From Nelumbo lutea (Eukaryota; Streptophyta; Magnoliopsida; Proteales; Nelumbonaceae): 64,000 bases of DNA. The notes under the pieces were generated by a model. That model was not told the DNA's origin. It saw nothing but the letters and a program-made list of their open reading frames with translations, and ran no database searches. The position numbers and the translations under genes were made by a program. Positions 10,116 through 21,723 of the stretch are shown here, in pieces. Position 1 is the stretch's first letter, and every line of letters begins with the position of its first letter. The stretch is from the NCBI GenBank assembly GCA_022828595.1, contig JAKGHH010000007.1, forward strand, positions 35,960,356 to 36,024,355, given 5' to 3'.

Positions 10116-10622
10116 TGGTATTTGCCAACCACATGAAAGTCCAGATGCATTCCTCCATTTTGCCCATCCTGCTCTAGTTCCATGGGCGATATCCTCCTCA
10201 ATCTCTCCCTTGTTATGGATTACCGATTCAAGGTGTCAAATAAGATCTAGCTGTTTCCATTGAGGAAAATGCTAATTGTTCAGAATTTGGCATGCCCCTA
10301 CCCTAACAATAAGTGCAACATATCTGTCATGGAAGTTTGGAAATGAAAAATGATTTTATCAAGAAGACATGACCCATACCTCATGCATCATAAGAAATTT
10401 ATCTAGCATGTTTTAGTTGAAATGAAATTTGATAAGAATATGCCTACAATATGATAATTACCATAATTTGAATTTGTGATTAATATATGCATAAAACAAG
10501 AGATACTTATAAATCAACTACTACATACAAGTTACCATTGTGTTTGATATGGGTGTGACATGGTGTTTGTCATGTCCAGATTTAAAAAAATAAAATATCC
10601 TTGTTATGTGGTTCTCATCCTA

Positions 10623-10654
<32 letters not shown>

Positions 10655-11000
10655 TAAAACAAGTTTAAATCATATCTGTGCTTTCATGCAGACACCTACA
10701 TCTTGCACACATTTTCATATTTTGGAATGTTGGAATACATATGAACTATATGTACAACTTATAAATAGCAGATAAAAATGTGGCAGGGTCAGCATGTCTC
10801 CAGATACCAGATAGAGAATCTTTTTGAGGGAAAATTACTCCACCCTCATGGTTATTTTCTTGTGTCTGAAGAAAAGGTTGATAGGAGAAGTCAATGCATG
10901 TCTAATGTTGAAATTATGGGAGTATAGTTGAAGATAATCTTATCAGGACAAAGGGAGGTAGAAAAGGTAGCCATAGGGCCATGTTTGGTCAACTGCTATG
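10116..11000. other. No gene supported; CT/CA microsatellite
   Basis: A (CT)n(CA)n repeat lies at about 10622-10653. A 48-codon open frame from 10778 (+) has no recognisable domain and no flanking splice support. Nothing else is supported. Confidence 0.5.
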
Positions 11001-11009
11001 GCCCTTCAA

Positions 11010-11390
11010 ATTCTTGCTGATTCTGGGCAAGGATGGGTATATGTATACATGACCCATTTGGATTACTAATTTTTTGTTCCAGTCCTCACTCCAGAATGAG
11101 ATATGGGCCCAAGGAAAGACTCAACTCAGACTTATTCCCAATTATTTGAGGCTGGCTACATAAATCCTATCCAACCATTGTGCTCTACCAAGAACCATGT
11201 TTACTTTGGTCTTCTTATTGTTCTTTTTGGATTTTCTACTTGCACTGGTTCTCTCCTCACTGGTACAGTCATTTGTCGTCAATTTACATGACCAAATCAT
11301 TTCAGTTGACTTTCCTTCGAAATGAACTCATTTCTGATTCTATTCCTTCTAGTTTTTGCCATTCATTTCTAATTTGTTGCACTTAAAAAA
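11010..11390. repeat. LINE/SINE-like 3' end remnant
   Basis: The text GACTTATTCCCAATTATTTG followed by GGCTGGCTACATAAATCC is the diverged common plant LINE tail motif (TTATCCCAAnTAnTTGGGGTCGGCTACAT). The next part (AATTTACATGACCAAATCAT) also belongs to that repeat. A related short end in the opposite sense is seen near 14325-14375. Confidence 0.5.
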
Positions 11391-12198
11391 GGATTGCCAC
11401 ACTTGGAAATTGCCAGTGGAAAAATACGGGCATAGGCTTGTGTTGTTTTTAGTTTTCTCCATTATTTCCCATTATTCTCTCAAGTTTCCTTAATTCTGTA
11501 AGTATTCTTTTTCCAAAGCAAAGTATCTTTTCTTAATCTTAGCGAAATAACCAAAAAAAGAATAAAAAAAAGCAAATATGTTTATTTCACTATTTTTTTT
11601 CTTATAATAGGGGAAGGGGGAAAATATGGAACAGGGAAGGTGGGCAGGAAGAATCTTTTGATGGGGAGGATTGAAATTGATCATTAGGAGTTAATGGGGG
11701 TTGGTGTCTGATGCTTGTAAGAAAGGATTCTTGTTTAGTTTGCTTTTAGTTTATTAGGAACGGTCATATTTAGCTTGTTTGTGAGGGGTTATCTTAGCAT
11801 CTGTTAAGTAGTTGTAATCTGTTTTTTTCTTTTTCTTCAATAAAAATTTTCTTTTACCATAAAAAATCAATCAAGAATTCAAAATTACTTTCTATTAATA
11901 AAGGTAAAAATATGGAAGAGATATCATATCCTATAAATTTCTCCAATCAAAAAATGAGAAAGAAAAGGAAAGCATAAATAGCCTTGTACCCATTAAATCA
12001 GTAATTGAGAAAAAAAAATCAACCAATGTTACCTGAAGTGAAAAAGAAAGATTTATCCTGAGGTCTTTTGTATTGATATATGATCTTGATGCAGTCCATG
12101 TTAAAGTTGCTCCGTTGAAAGATGGGAGTGTCCTTGCTCTGGTCAGAGAGCAGAACAGAACTGAACTGATATCTTCATTTTTTCTCTCCTCATTGCAG
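11391..12198. other. No gene supported
   Basis: An open stretch at 12073-12198 (+) runs in frame into the exon at 12199, but it includes the pyrimidine tract expected of an intron end. I do not call it coding. Any upstream exons of the 12199 gene are not visible here. Confidence 0.4.
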
Positions 12199-12629
12199 TT
12201 ACAGGAGAACATCAATCTCTTCTGCCAAGCTCGAGATAATATCCTAACCATCTTGAATGAGTAAGTAGCAAATTCAGTTGCTGACATCCTTGGTCTTGTA
12301 CCTTTGCTAAATTCTTCTGAGGAATTCTGCAAACATTCTTTTTCCCTGTATTCTTTAAAAACCCATCTCAGACCACAAATATGGAACTGTATGTGGGGTC
12401 CAGTGTACTGACAGTTGTGGGTCCCAGATTCAAAATTCAAATGACACAAATACAGACTTCTATTGCTTAACATTACTCTTCTGTACCATACGTGCTAATA
12501 CTTGCACGTTGCAGCTTGAACGACATGCCCAGTATAATGAAGCAGATGCCACCACTTCCAGTAAAGATTAATGAAGAGCTTGCCAACTCCATCCTTCCCC
12601 GGACAAGTCATCTTATGCAGCAATCATAA
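12199..12629 (+). CDS. Two terminal exons of an unrecognised gene (partial, 58 aa)
   Basis: Exon 12199-12260 follows CTCCTCATTGCAG and ends at a strong donor (GA/GTAAGT). Exon 12515-12629 follows CACGTTGCAG and ends with TAA. Joined in phase they read LQENINLFCQARDNILTILN, then DLNDMPSIMKQMPPLPVKIN, EELANSILP and a short polar tail. The two matching splice sites, kept phase and plausible amphipathic helix support real coding sequence. I do not recognise the family and assign no function. Upstream exons could not be found with confidence, so this is either the 3' end of a gene with distant exons or a gene fragment moved here. The 3' flank after 12630 shows no further coding. Confidence 0.55.
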
Positions 12630-14445
12630 CTCCAAATTCTCAATACTGATTGGGCCTACGAAGACATTCAGCCTGTTGCCTTCAGTTGAGATTGAGATCA
12701 ACCTCCATCTTGGTGGAATTCACTGGTTTAAATACAGGAATAATCACGTGGGTTGCGTTGATCCAAGTCCCCTTTTCCAGTGTAGAGAAATAATTTGTAT
12801 GGCCGTAGAAAAGTAAAGATCCTCTCTAGAAATTATCTTTTGTGGGTCAGTTTGGTATATGGATTGATTTGTGTAATGGATGGATGCCTAATTGAACAAT
12901 TAATTATTTAACTATCTTCTTCATGAGTTCCTTTTTTGCTTTCTTACAAGGTGGGACTGCCAATGGATCCGATTTGGATCGGATCTGGATATTCCATTAT
13001 GCTTATTGGAATCAACCATCGAAAGCCATACTCAACTGAGTACTTAATTGGCGCAAATCGTTACTTAACCCATACTCAACCATCACAACCAATGTTCAAT
13101 TTGTAAAAGCCCATAAATACATGCATTTTTTAGTTTGAATTGTCTTACTAAATCAATGTTGTTCCATACATACAACAGCATGGTTGTTAAGAAATCAACC
13201 ATTGGGGATTTTGTTTTAGTTTCATAGAGAGCATTAGTCAAGATTGTTTTCATTTATTCAAAATTCATTTACATTATCTTTTTATTATTAAAGTAAGCCC
13301 TAAAAGGGAAGAAAACCAAATATTATGTACAGAAAATATATTAATATGGTCATACATTAATTTGTACTCGTGGGATTGAATTGGGGTGTAAATGGATTGG
13401 ATTCGTCTGCCATAATTTGGGTTTGGATGGGACTGGATTTGGATCGAGCCTCTTGCGTTGTTATTGAACTGGAAATCCAATCCATTGTCCTAAGGGGCTT
13501 GTGCAGAGGTGCACGTCGGGCAGCCTCAACCCAAGAGCAACCTTAAGGCCTGTGTTATGTCTGAGATCGCGTTAATCACTCTACACTAAAATGTGTTTAT
13601 ATATATATATGTGTGTGTGTTTGTATGACTTATATGAAAATATGTTTATATATGTATCTGTATATAGTTGGGCTGGACTTGGGTTAGAATAGGGTCAGGC
13701 CAGGCTTGGGCTACCTATAAGGGTTAGGGTCGGGCTTAGTCCAAAAAAATAATTAAACCTAAACTTTTAGGCCCAGACCCAGCATATGAGGATCAAAAAT
13801 CCAAGTACAACTCATGTAAAATTGTGGGCTGGGTTGGTCCAGGTTCTCGTTTGGCCCGCCCAAGTTTCATGGATAGGATTGTGGCAAGATTTTTTTACAA
13901 TTTATACAGGCTACTTGGGTTTGATTTTCACAAGCACAAGCTGAATTCTTTTTATAGGTCGAAAAAAGAGTTAGGATATGGAAATAAGCATCAAATACGT
14001 TAAAAATTTGAATTTGAATTCGTTTAAAATGGGGAGTTAGCATTAAATAAGGGTATTGTTTGAATTCAAAAGCGTCTTACACAGGGATTAAAGTTAAAAG
14101 ATAAAAAGAAAAACATCAAATATATATAGTAATCAATGAACTTCAACAAGGGATCAAATTGAAGTGTATTAACAAAAGGAGTATATTGCCCAATGCCCAT
14201 TCCCTGATACAAAAACAAAACATGATAGAGCCCAATTCGGGGCACATTTGTGGATACCATTGATATGAATGGAATGGATTTGTGTTTTGGCAAATCCATC
14301 TGTGCCACATATCCATAACCACCTCATCATCATCATTATCATCATCCATGTCTTATCCCAATTATACGGGATCAGATGCACATATTCATAACCTAAAAAA
14401 CTAATATATATGGGTCTGTATCAGGAATTCGGATTTGGTACTCAC
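12630..14445. other. Intergenic; weak repeat traces only
   Basis: Contains a TA/TG microsatellite (about 13597-13622), GGATTGGATT-type hAT-MITE-like text at 12960-13000 and 13360-13480, and a CATCATCATC-rich LINE tail at 14320-14375. No gene is supported. Confidence 0.5.
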
Positions 14446-14553
14446 AAAACTGTCTTCACTGCCTTCTGCAGCATGCATTGGTGTTTTATTCATGTGAAGA
14501 TATTCGTAATGCACGGCTGCAAGGGACTGACGACGGTCTTGCAAGGGCCAAAT
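14446..14553 (-). other. Exon-like open block, strand uncertain
   Basis: On the minus strand a 108-nt block is flanked by TTTGTATTTCAG and GTGAGTACC and is open in one phase only (IWPLQDRRQSLAAVHYEYL, then HMNKTPMHAAEGSEDSF). On the plus strand an acceptor-like CCTTCTGCAG at about 14472 precedes another open stretch (ALVFYSCEDIRNARLQG). Only one strand can be right and no partner exon was found on either. No known domain. Confidence 0.3.
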
Positions 14554-14756
14554 CTGAAATACAAATAGGATGTCAGTATTCTAGATCTATTAACCACAAC
14601 ACATTACTGGCTGCAAATTGGAAATATCGGTTGTATTTTACAAGTAGTTTGGTCAGCATATTCAAACTCTAGCATTCCTGGTACGTGAGGGACAGAGCAA
14701 TAAAGTAGCCATATTACTGGGTTGAGCATTTTTAACCAATTAATGCACACACACCC

Positions 14757-14957
14757 AATGTTCAAAATATCGAAACAGCTTTTGATGCTTTTTTTATTTT
14801 TTTTTTCGCAACCGGTTCAGGGGGCCGTTTAGGGCTCTTCCACCCCCTGAACTGGTCAGGCCCTCTCGATACATCCACTGTAGGGGCGTATCAGAGGAGT
14901 CCCGAAATGATACATATCAGCCGATACAGGGCCGATACGTGTCAATACTTTAAACCT
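14757..14957. repeat. Short TIR-like repeat with GATAC-rich end
   Basis: The ends AATGTTCAAAATATCGAAAC and the complement of GTGTCAATACTTTAAACC are similar inverted repeats. The middle has CCGATACAGGGCCGATACG. A related start (CCAAGGTTCAAAACTTTGAT) lies at 46681. No ORF. Confidence 0.45.
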
Positions 14958-15359
14958 TACACACACCTAAGGCTACATCGTAGTGCTGAAGGGTGAAGAG
15001 AGTAGTAGTAATAATAATAATAATAATAATAACAAAGGAAAGTCTTGGGACTATATTTGTACGTACCTCTCTTGATTTGAACTGCTGCTTGTAAGTTGTA
15101 ACGATGATGGCCGAGTGATTGCAAACCCCATAGATCTAACAGGAGTTATTAGCATATTTAGACTTACCCGTACTGTTAGAATCAGCTATGCGATGAGAGT
15201 GGTAAGATCCAACTGGGTGCATGTAATATTATCCGAGAGGGACATGGGATGATGGGAGAGAGAACCATCCACAGTAGGTGTTGAAGTTGACTGCAGTGAA
15301 TTTCAGCGAGGCTCTGATACCATGAACGACACAAGAGGTTCGAGAGAAAAATCAATCAC
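14958..15359. other. TAA microsatellite and primer-site-like sequence
   Basis: A (TAA)n run lies at 15007-15031. On the minus strand ATGGTATCAGAGCC at about 15312-15325 resembles a tRNA-Met primer-binding site, followed downstream by CTCGCTGAAATTCACTGC. It may be the start of a copia internal region, but no gag or LTR pair could be confirmed. Confidence 0.35.
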
Positions 15360-15894
15360 AAATTTTGGTGATTCTTTTGAAAGTTATTTTCTAGATATAT
15401 TAATTGATATAAGTTAGACTAGTTATTTAAATAATATCATTATTTTAATTTTAAAATATTAAATATTTATTGGATTTAATAATCTGTAAAATTATAATTA
15501 TATTGTTATTAATTTTGTGATGAATATTGCAAAAATATAAAATAATTAATAATATGAATATTATTAAGTCTATTATATAAACAAGGAAGTCTAGAAATTT
15601 TCTCATTTTTTTATCATTTTTATTTATTTTTAATTCCATGTCATTTTTGAACAACCAATGAGATGCACTTTCCCAATAACCTAAATAATATCTTCTTCTA
15701 AAATTTCTCTTAAACTACCTCCCCCACTATCCCCCACCTTCTACAAAATTATCTCAAATTCCTATTTATCTTCTAAATTATCTCTAATTCCTATTATCTC
15801 TAATTTAGTAGAGATTTTCTCTCCTAAATTATCTCTAATTTCTATTTATCCTCTCCCCTACTTTTTATCTATGTCCATCTAAAGAAATTTCAGA

Positions 15895-16060
15895 AAAGTA
15901 TGGACAAACCCAATGTAGATTTGTGATTTCTAATGCAGAGCAATAAACATTCAAAAGGTCAACAACCCACAGTTTATGAACCAATGCATGCTCGTGAATT
16001 GGCATCAATTTTGAGCTGGCACCTACCCCAACGGTACTTTGGGCCAACAAATTATGACCC
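15895..16060 (+). repeat. Dispersed repeat, inverted partner at 60800-60965
   Basis: ATTCAAAAGGTCAACAACCC, TTGGCATCAATTTTGAGCTG and the nearby GTACTTTGGGCC match the complement of 60800-60965 with moderate divergence over about 165 bp. Function unknown; probably a MITE or retroelement fragment. Confidence 0.7.
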
Positions 16061-17929
16061 TGGGTTGAACTGTCATTCTCACAAGAAAATTTGGATTACA
16101 AAATTTAAGAATTTATTAAATATTCTAAAAATGATATTTAAACTTTAAAATATTTATTAAAAACACAAAAAATAATTTTACATTTTTAAAAAATATATCA
16201 CAAAATTATGTACTAACAATTTAAATTATGTTTTTCCGGATTATCAATTTAAATGTTTTTCAAATATTTAATAATATGTAATAGCTTTAAATAAATACAA
16301 TTCCAATAACAAAAATTTTAAATATTTTATAGAATATTTAAATGTTTAAATAACTAAATATTTATCATAACTAGATTTTAAATAGTTAAAATAATGAAAT
16401 TATGTAAAAAAATTGAAAAAATTTCTTCAAAGTTGAAAAATAATTACAATATAATATTGAAATTAATAATAATTTAATATATTACGAAATTAATAATGAT
16501 TTTATGCAATAATAGTATAAATTATGATTTTATGGATAATTAAATCCAATAAATAATTAATATTTTAAAATATAAATATTATAAATATTATTTAAGTATC
16601 TAAATAACTAAATATTTTAAATAAAAAAAATATTTAACATAACTAGATTTTAAATAGTTAAAATAAATAAATTATGTAATATATTTAAAAAATATGAAAT
16701 ATAGTCAAATAATTATAACATGATATTGAAATTAATAATAATTTAATATTTTTACATAATATTGTAAATAACTACTTTCACTTATATCAAGTAAGAATTC
16801 GAGAAAATAACTTTCAAAAAAATTGATATTTATTAATAATAATTTTGTACTCTTAATTTGTATTTATTATATAATTATATATACTAAAATTAATATTTAT
16901 TATATTTTAGTAATTATTTATTGTCTTTTGTGATAAATGTATTTTCAATGATTATGTATAATTATATTTTGTGTTTTTATTTAACAAAAAATTTTCAATA
17001 ATTATTGTAGATTAAACTACTATTATTGAAAACTTTAAATTTAATTTATTTTACTTATTGTATTTATTGTATTTTTGTTATAACTTATTGATTAATATTT
17101 ATTAGAGATTAAACTATTGTTAGAGATTATACTATTTATTGACTAAGTTAATATATGTTTAGTACTTATTGTATTTTTTTCATTATCAATATATTTTCAA
17201 TAATTGTGTATTTTTGTTATAAAATTTCAATAATTATTGGAGATTAAACTACTGTTATTTATCAATGATGTGACTATTAATTTAGCCAAAATTATGAGTG
17301 ATCATGAGTTGGTTCGGTTCGGTTTTAGGCTATTTGGCCAACCAAATTGACCTGGTTAGGTTGGGGAGTTGGTTAGTTGAAACTAACTAACCTTTTGTGA
17401 AAACCAACCCACTCAAGTTGTATCGGTTTGGGTCGATTTTTTGGTAGTCGGTACAAAATATTTAAACTTATAAATAAAATTTAATTTTAAAATTTACAAT
17501 GCAATTATTAAAAAATAAATTTAAAAATTAGATTTATGATATAAAACATTTTAGACTAAGAAATATGGGAAATTTATTTTTCCATATTAAAAATTATATT
17601 TAAAATATAAAATATTAATATATAACCATGGTTAGGTCATTCGGTTTTGGTCGGTTTACAAATGGCCAAAGTGAAACTGATTCAACTTGGTCGAATTGGG
17701 AAATTTTGAACCAAAGTCGTCCTAAATACTAGAAAACCGACCAACTCGGGTCGAGTTGATCAGGTTGGTCAGTTTCATCAGTTTGTTGAATAAACCTAAC
17801 TGAATTAATTATTGTTATTTTTGTATTATAAAAAATTTATTAGAAATAATATATAAATTATGAATAATTATTAATTATTTAAAAAGTTGAAAATATAAAA
17901 CAATTGTATACTCTTATGTGTTTCTATTA

Positions 17930-18294
17930 GGGTCATTTTCTAGAACATCCCTTATATTTTGTAACTTACTTATTTAGGCCCATGATTTTTTATTCTAAAA
18001 ATACCCTTAATACTTTTTTTTGTACAAAAAACAAAATTGACCAAATATAGCCAATAGAGTGGTTGCACGTGTCTTATTAAGGGAAAAAATGATATTTTTT
18101 ATTTTCTTTTGATTAAATTTATTTAAATGAACATTAGGGTCAACACTGTCATTTTCCACTGTCATCTAATGGAAGATTGATTAAATCCATAATTAAATCC
18201 ATTGCAAATTAAGTGGTGTTTTAGTAAAATGCTATCTAAAGGGTACATTTTTGTAAATCCATGAAACTATAAGGAGTATTTTAGTAAATGACCC
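17930..18294. mobile_element. TIR MITE, GGGTCATTT family (copy 1)
   Basis: The left end GGGTCATTTTCTAGAACATC and the complement of the right end, GGGTCATTTACTAAAATACT, form imperfect inverted repeats of about 40 bp. A second copy lies at 28691-29141. Both contain ACTGTCATTTTCCACT. No ORF. Confidence 0.8.
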
Positions 18295-18304
18295 TTTCCA
18301 CTGT

Positions 18305-20128
18305 CATCTAATGTTTAGCTAAGTGGCACCTCCCCCACTTTCTCCTAAATTATCTCTAACTCCTATTTATCTCTTAAAATATCTCAAATTTAGTAGATAG
18401 ATTATCTCCTAAATATCTCTAATTCTTATTTATCCTCTTCGCCACTTTTTATCTACAACTATCTAAAGAAAGTGTCAATTAAAAAATTTTAGAATTATTT
18501 AAATATTATAACGAAACTATATACTCACTTTAAAATGTTTTTTAAGACAAAATAATTAATTATAATAGAAATAATAATATTCATATTATTAATAGTTCTA
18601 TTTTTTTTTTAAATTTCATCATGAAATTATGTAGTAACAATATAAATTATAATTTTATGACATTCAATTTAAAAGTTATTCAAATAATAAAAATTTAACA
18701 TTAAAAAATAAAACATTATTTAAATATTTCAATAAGTAAATATCTTAAATAAAAAACATTAAAAATACAAAAATAATTATATAACAAAATATTTAATATT
18801 ACGTAATAACTTTAAAATAAATAGAACTCAAATAATGAAAAAATTTAAATATTTTACATATTATTTAAATATTTAAATTACGAAATATTTAACATGACTA
18901 AATTTTAAATAGTTAAAATTACAAAATCATGTAATAAATTTAAAAAATTTCTTAAAAGTAGAAAAATAATTATAGTAGATTTCATAATCTTCATACTAAT
19001 AATAATTTAGTATTTTACAAAATTAATAATGAACTATGTACTAATAGTACTAAATATGATTTTATGGATTATTAAATTCAATAAATAATTAATATTTTAA
19101 AAATTTAAGTAACAATATTATTTAAATAGCTAAATAATATTTTAAATAACGAATTTCACTTATATCAATTAATAATTATAGAAAATAACTTAAAAAAACT
19201 AATAAATATTTATTACATTTTCAATAATTATTTATAAATCTGTTTTTGTTTTTTTTTTTGTTTAATAGAAAGCTATCAATAATTATTAGAGATTAAAAAC
19301 TAATATTTAACTTTTATAATTTAATTTATTGTATTTTTGTTATGAATTTATTTTTAGTAATTATATGTTTTTTATAATTTATTGATTAATATTTATTAGA
19401 GATTAAACTATTTATTTGAGATTACACTATTTATTGTCTAATTTAATATATTTTCAATATTTATTGTATTTTCATTATAAATTTATTTTCAACAATTGTG
19501 TATTTTTATAAATTTTCAGTAATTATTAGAGATTAAACTATTAATTTTGCTAAAATTAGGATTGTTCGAGGATTGGTTTAGTTGGGTTGTAGGTTGTTTT
19601 GTCTACCAAATTGACTTGATCAGGTAGGGAGTTTGTCACCTAAAATTGACTGACTATTAGTTAAAACCCGTCAACTCGGGTTATAACGGTTTGGGTGTAT
19701 TTTTTTGGTTTGTTCAAAAGATTTAATCTTAAAAGTTGAATTTAAATTTAATAATTATAGTGGTATTATTAAAAAATAAATTAAAAAAGAATTAATTTTA
19801 TGATAAAAATATTTTATATTAAGAAATATGAGAATTTATAATTTTTCTATATTAAAAAAATTATATTAAAAATATAAAATATTAATATATATCTATGGTT
19901 GGGTCAATTTAGTTTTGGTCAATTTACAAATGGCCAAATGAAACTAACTTAACTTGGTCGGGTTGGAAAGTTGCTGAACCAAAACCGTTTGGAAATACTA
20001 GAATAGGAATTAGAGATCATTTAGGAGATAAACTCTTTACTAAGTTAGAGATAATTTAGGTGACAAATAGGAATTAGAGAGAATTTAGGAGAAAGTGGGG
20101 GATAGTGGTGCCACTTGGCTTGCATTAG
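18305..20128. mobile_element. 1.8-kb AT-rich element with ~130-bp terminal inverted repeats
   Basis: The left end (GCTAAGTGGCACC, then CCCCCACTTTCTCCTAAATT and ATCTCTAA repeats to about 18470) is the inverted complement of the right end (19990-20119: AGAAAGTGGGGGATAGTGG, then GTGCCACTTGGC). Arms are about 120-130 bp. The interior is non-coding. Long TIRs of this kind suggest a Mutator-like non-autonomous element. No clean target duplication was seen. Confidence 0.8.
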
Positions 20129-20526
20129 AAAAGCAAATCCTCTTTCTTTATCTTTTGGTTATTAGAGATAATTTAACCTATATTGTTTCCTTATTGGTTT
20201 AATGGGTAATTATTTGTAATTTAAAAAATTAAAAATTAAAAAAATACAAAAAATTAAGAAGGGGAGTTTGAAGCAAGTAGAGGCATGGTTACATAGACAA
20301 CCTTGCTTTCTATATATAGATAGATTGATAACCTCCAAGAGATCAAGTCATCGAGGTATTGTCAAATAAGGATGTGGTTGTTCAGATTATTTCTGCCAAA
20401 CTGCGGAAGATCAATCTTAAGAAACTAGTAGAAACTGATCCAAGAACCTGCATTCTATGTGGATTCCTAAGCTCTCTTGGTCTGGCTTGTGGTTACCTTT
20501 GCTGGACCATCGTTAGGTGTTCTCCT
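20129..20526. other. No gene supported
   Basis: Mixed sequence. Part of 20340-20520 has less AT bias and could be a gene fragment, but no frame, domain or splice pair supports it. Confidence 0.4.
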
Positions 20527-21112
20527 TGACTAATGGGAGTGTTTAAAAATAAGTGATTATTTGAATAAACACTTTTGGGCAGGGACCACACCAAAGAGAA
20601 CATATTTGTATTTGGGAAATAAGAACATATGTGTTTTTTCTCATTAATATAATTTTATTCTCCGTTTGGTTTGTGAGGTCGATGGGAAGGAATACTATGG
20701 AATATTCCAGAATATTCTTCCTTTCCCATGTTTGGTTTGTGGGATGTCATAAGACTGGATGGGGAAAAGGTGGGATTATAGATCCCAAATCTTGGTCCAC
20801 ATCCCATCCCGTCCTTCCCATCCCACAAACCAAATGCAGCCTCAGTTACTGAAAAAATATCACATATTTGTGTTTCGGAAATAAGCCCTAATAAATATTT
20901 ATTCTTGAATAATCATTTACTATTCGAGAAGCCCAAATTTTGGGCTTATTTTTAAATGCTTGTTTCCTTTCTGGCCAGTCTTGGTATGCCACATAATTTT
21001 TAAAATACCTGTACCACCCGTCTGAAACAAGTGCTTTTGAGTGTTTAATGGATAAAAGCACTTGCTCAATAAGCACTTTTGTTGTTCAAATAAGCACTCC
21101 CAAACAACGCCT
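20527..21112. mobile_element. MITE with AATAAGTG/CACTTATT ends, containing another MITE
   Basis: Ends GGGAGTGTTTAAAAATAAGT and AATAAGCACTCCC (complement GGGAGTGCTTATT) are inverted repeats. A second copy is at 30031-30610. An inner element at about 20659-20841 has its own inverted ends (CTCCGTTTGGTTTGTGAGG / CATCCCACAAACCAAATGC) and sits between two similar copies of ACATATTTGT. The inner one belongs to the family at 41219-41390. Confidence 0.8.
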
Positions 21113-21723
21113 AAGCAATCCAAGATTTCAGCTAAGCATGCGCTGATATCCTCTTGATTCTTTTCATTGTTATTTACCCTTCTGCATTCTTCCTTCCCAC
21201 GGTCTGAGATGCTCTAATACCAGAATGTTGAGCACCTCCTCCCATTGGCGAAAAGAAAGGTTATTGAGGTTTCCATGAGCTTTATCAAGTATCTCATAAA
21301 AATGCAGAAGTTTCTATTCATTACAAAGATTGATAGGTATCCAATCATACTTTATTATGTGCTTGAGAAATATTGTGCACTCTAAGATAAGGATTAAATT
21401 TTCAGCCTAGTTTTGCCTTAATTTGTACAAGAAAGAAATAATCTTTTTGTATCAATGAAAGAATTCACTTCATCATTTCTAGTGCAAAAGAACTTGCCAA
21501 GATGGACTCTTCTTAGGAGGAAGTGTCCATCACTCACTAAGAAATCATGACCTCCTGCAATATTTCTCAACATCTTCTGAATTTCAGTTAGTCATCTGTT
21601 TCTATTTTCTTTCTCCTCTTTACAGTTTGCAAGCTTATCTCTTGGATCTTCCTCCTCTGTCTCTTCAACTCAGTGGTACATTGGGTGTTTAGACAATATC
21701 TGAGCAACTATATATAGTGTTGG
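21113..21723. other. 3' flank of the five-pass membrane gene
   Basis: This lies downstream of the stop codon on the minus strand and probably includes the 3' UTR. No open frame or repeat edge stands out. The polyadenylation site cannot be fixed by eye. Confidence 0.45.

Larger units (their letters stand above)
15360..18304. repeat. AT-rich repeat block, copy 1
   Basis: Very AT-rich DNA with repeated motifs. 15695-15870 carries tandem CTAAATTATCTCTAATTCC text that recurs at 18335-18480. 17290-17450 has GGTTCGGTTCGGTTTTAGG followed by CCAACCAAATTGACC text that recurs diverged at 19570-19690. The unit seems to be an older relative of the element at 18305-20128. No coding frame. Confidence 0.6.

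Noticed and set aside
11931..12473. 180-codon open frame on the minus strand
   Set aside because: It runs antisense through the splice-framed exon at 12199-12260, has low-complexity Phe/Ser-rich parts and no domain.
15312..15325. TGGTATCAGAGCC on the minus strand as proof of an LTR retrotransposon
   Set aside because: No LTR pair or gag could be matched; kept only as a low-confidence trace.
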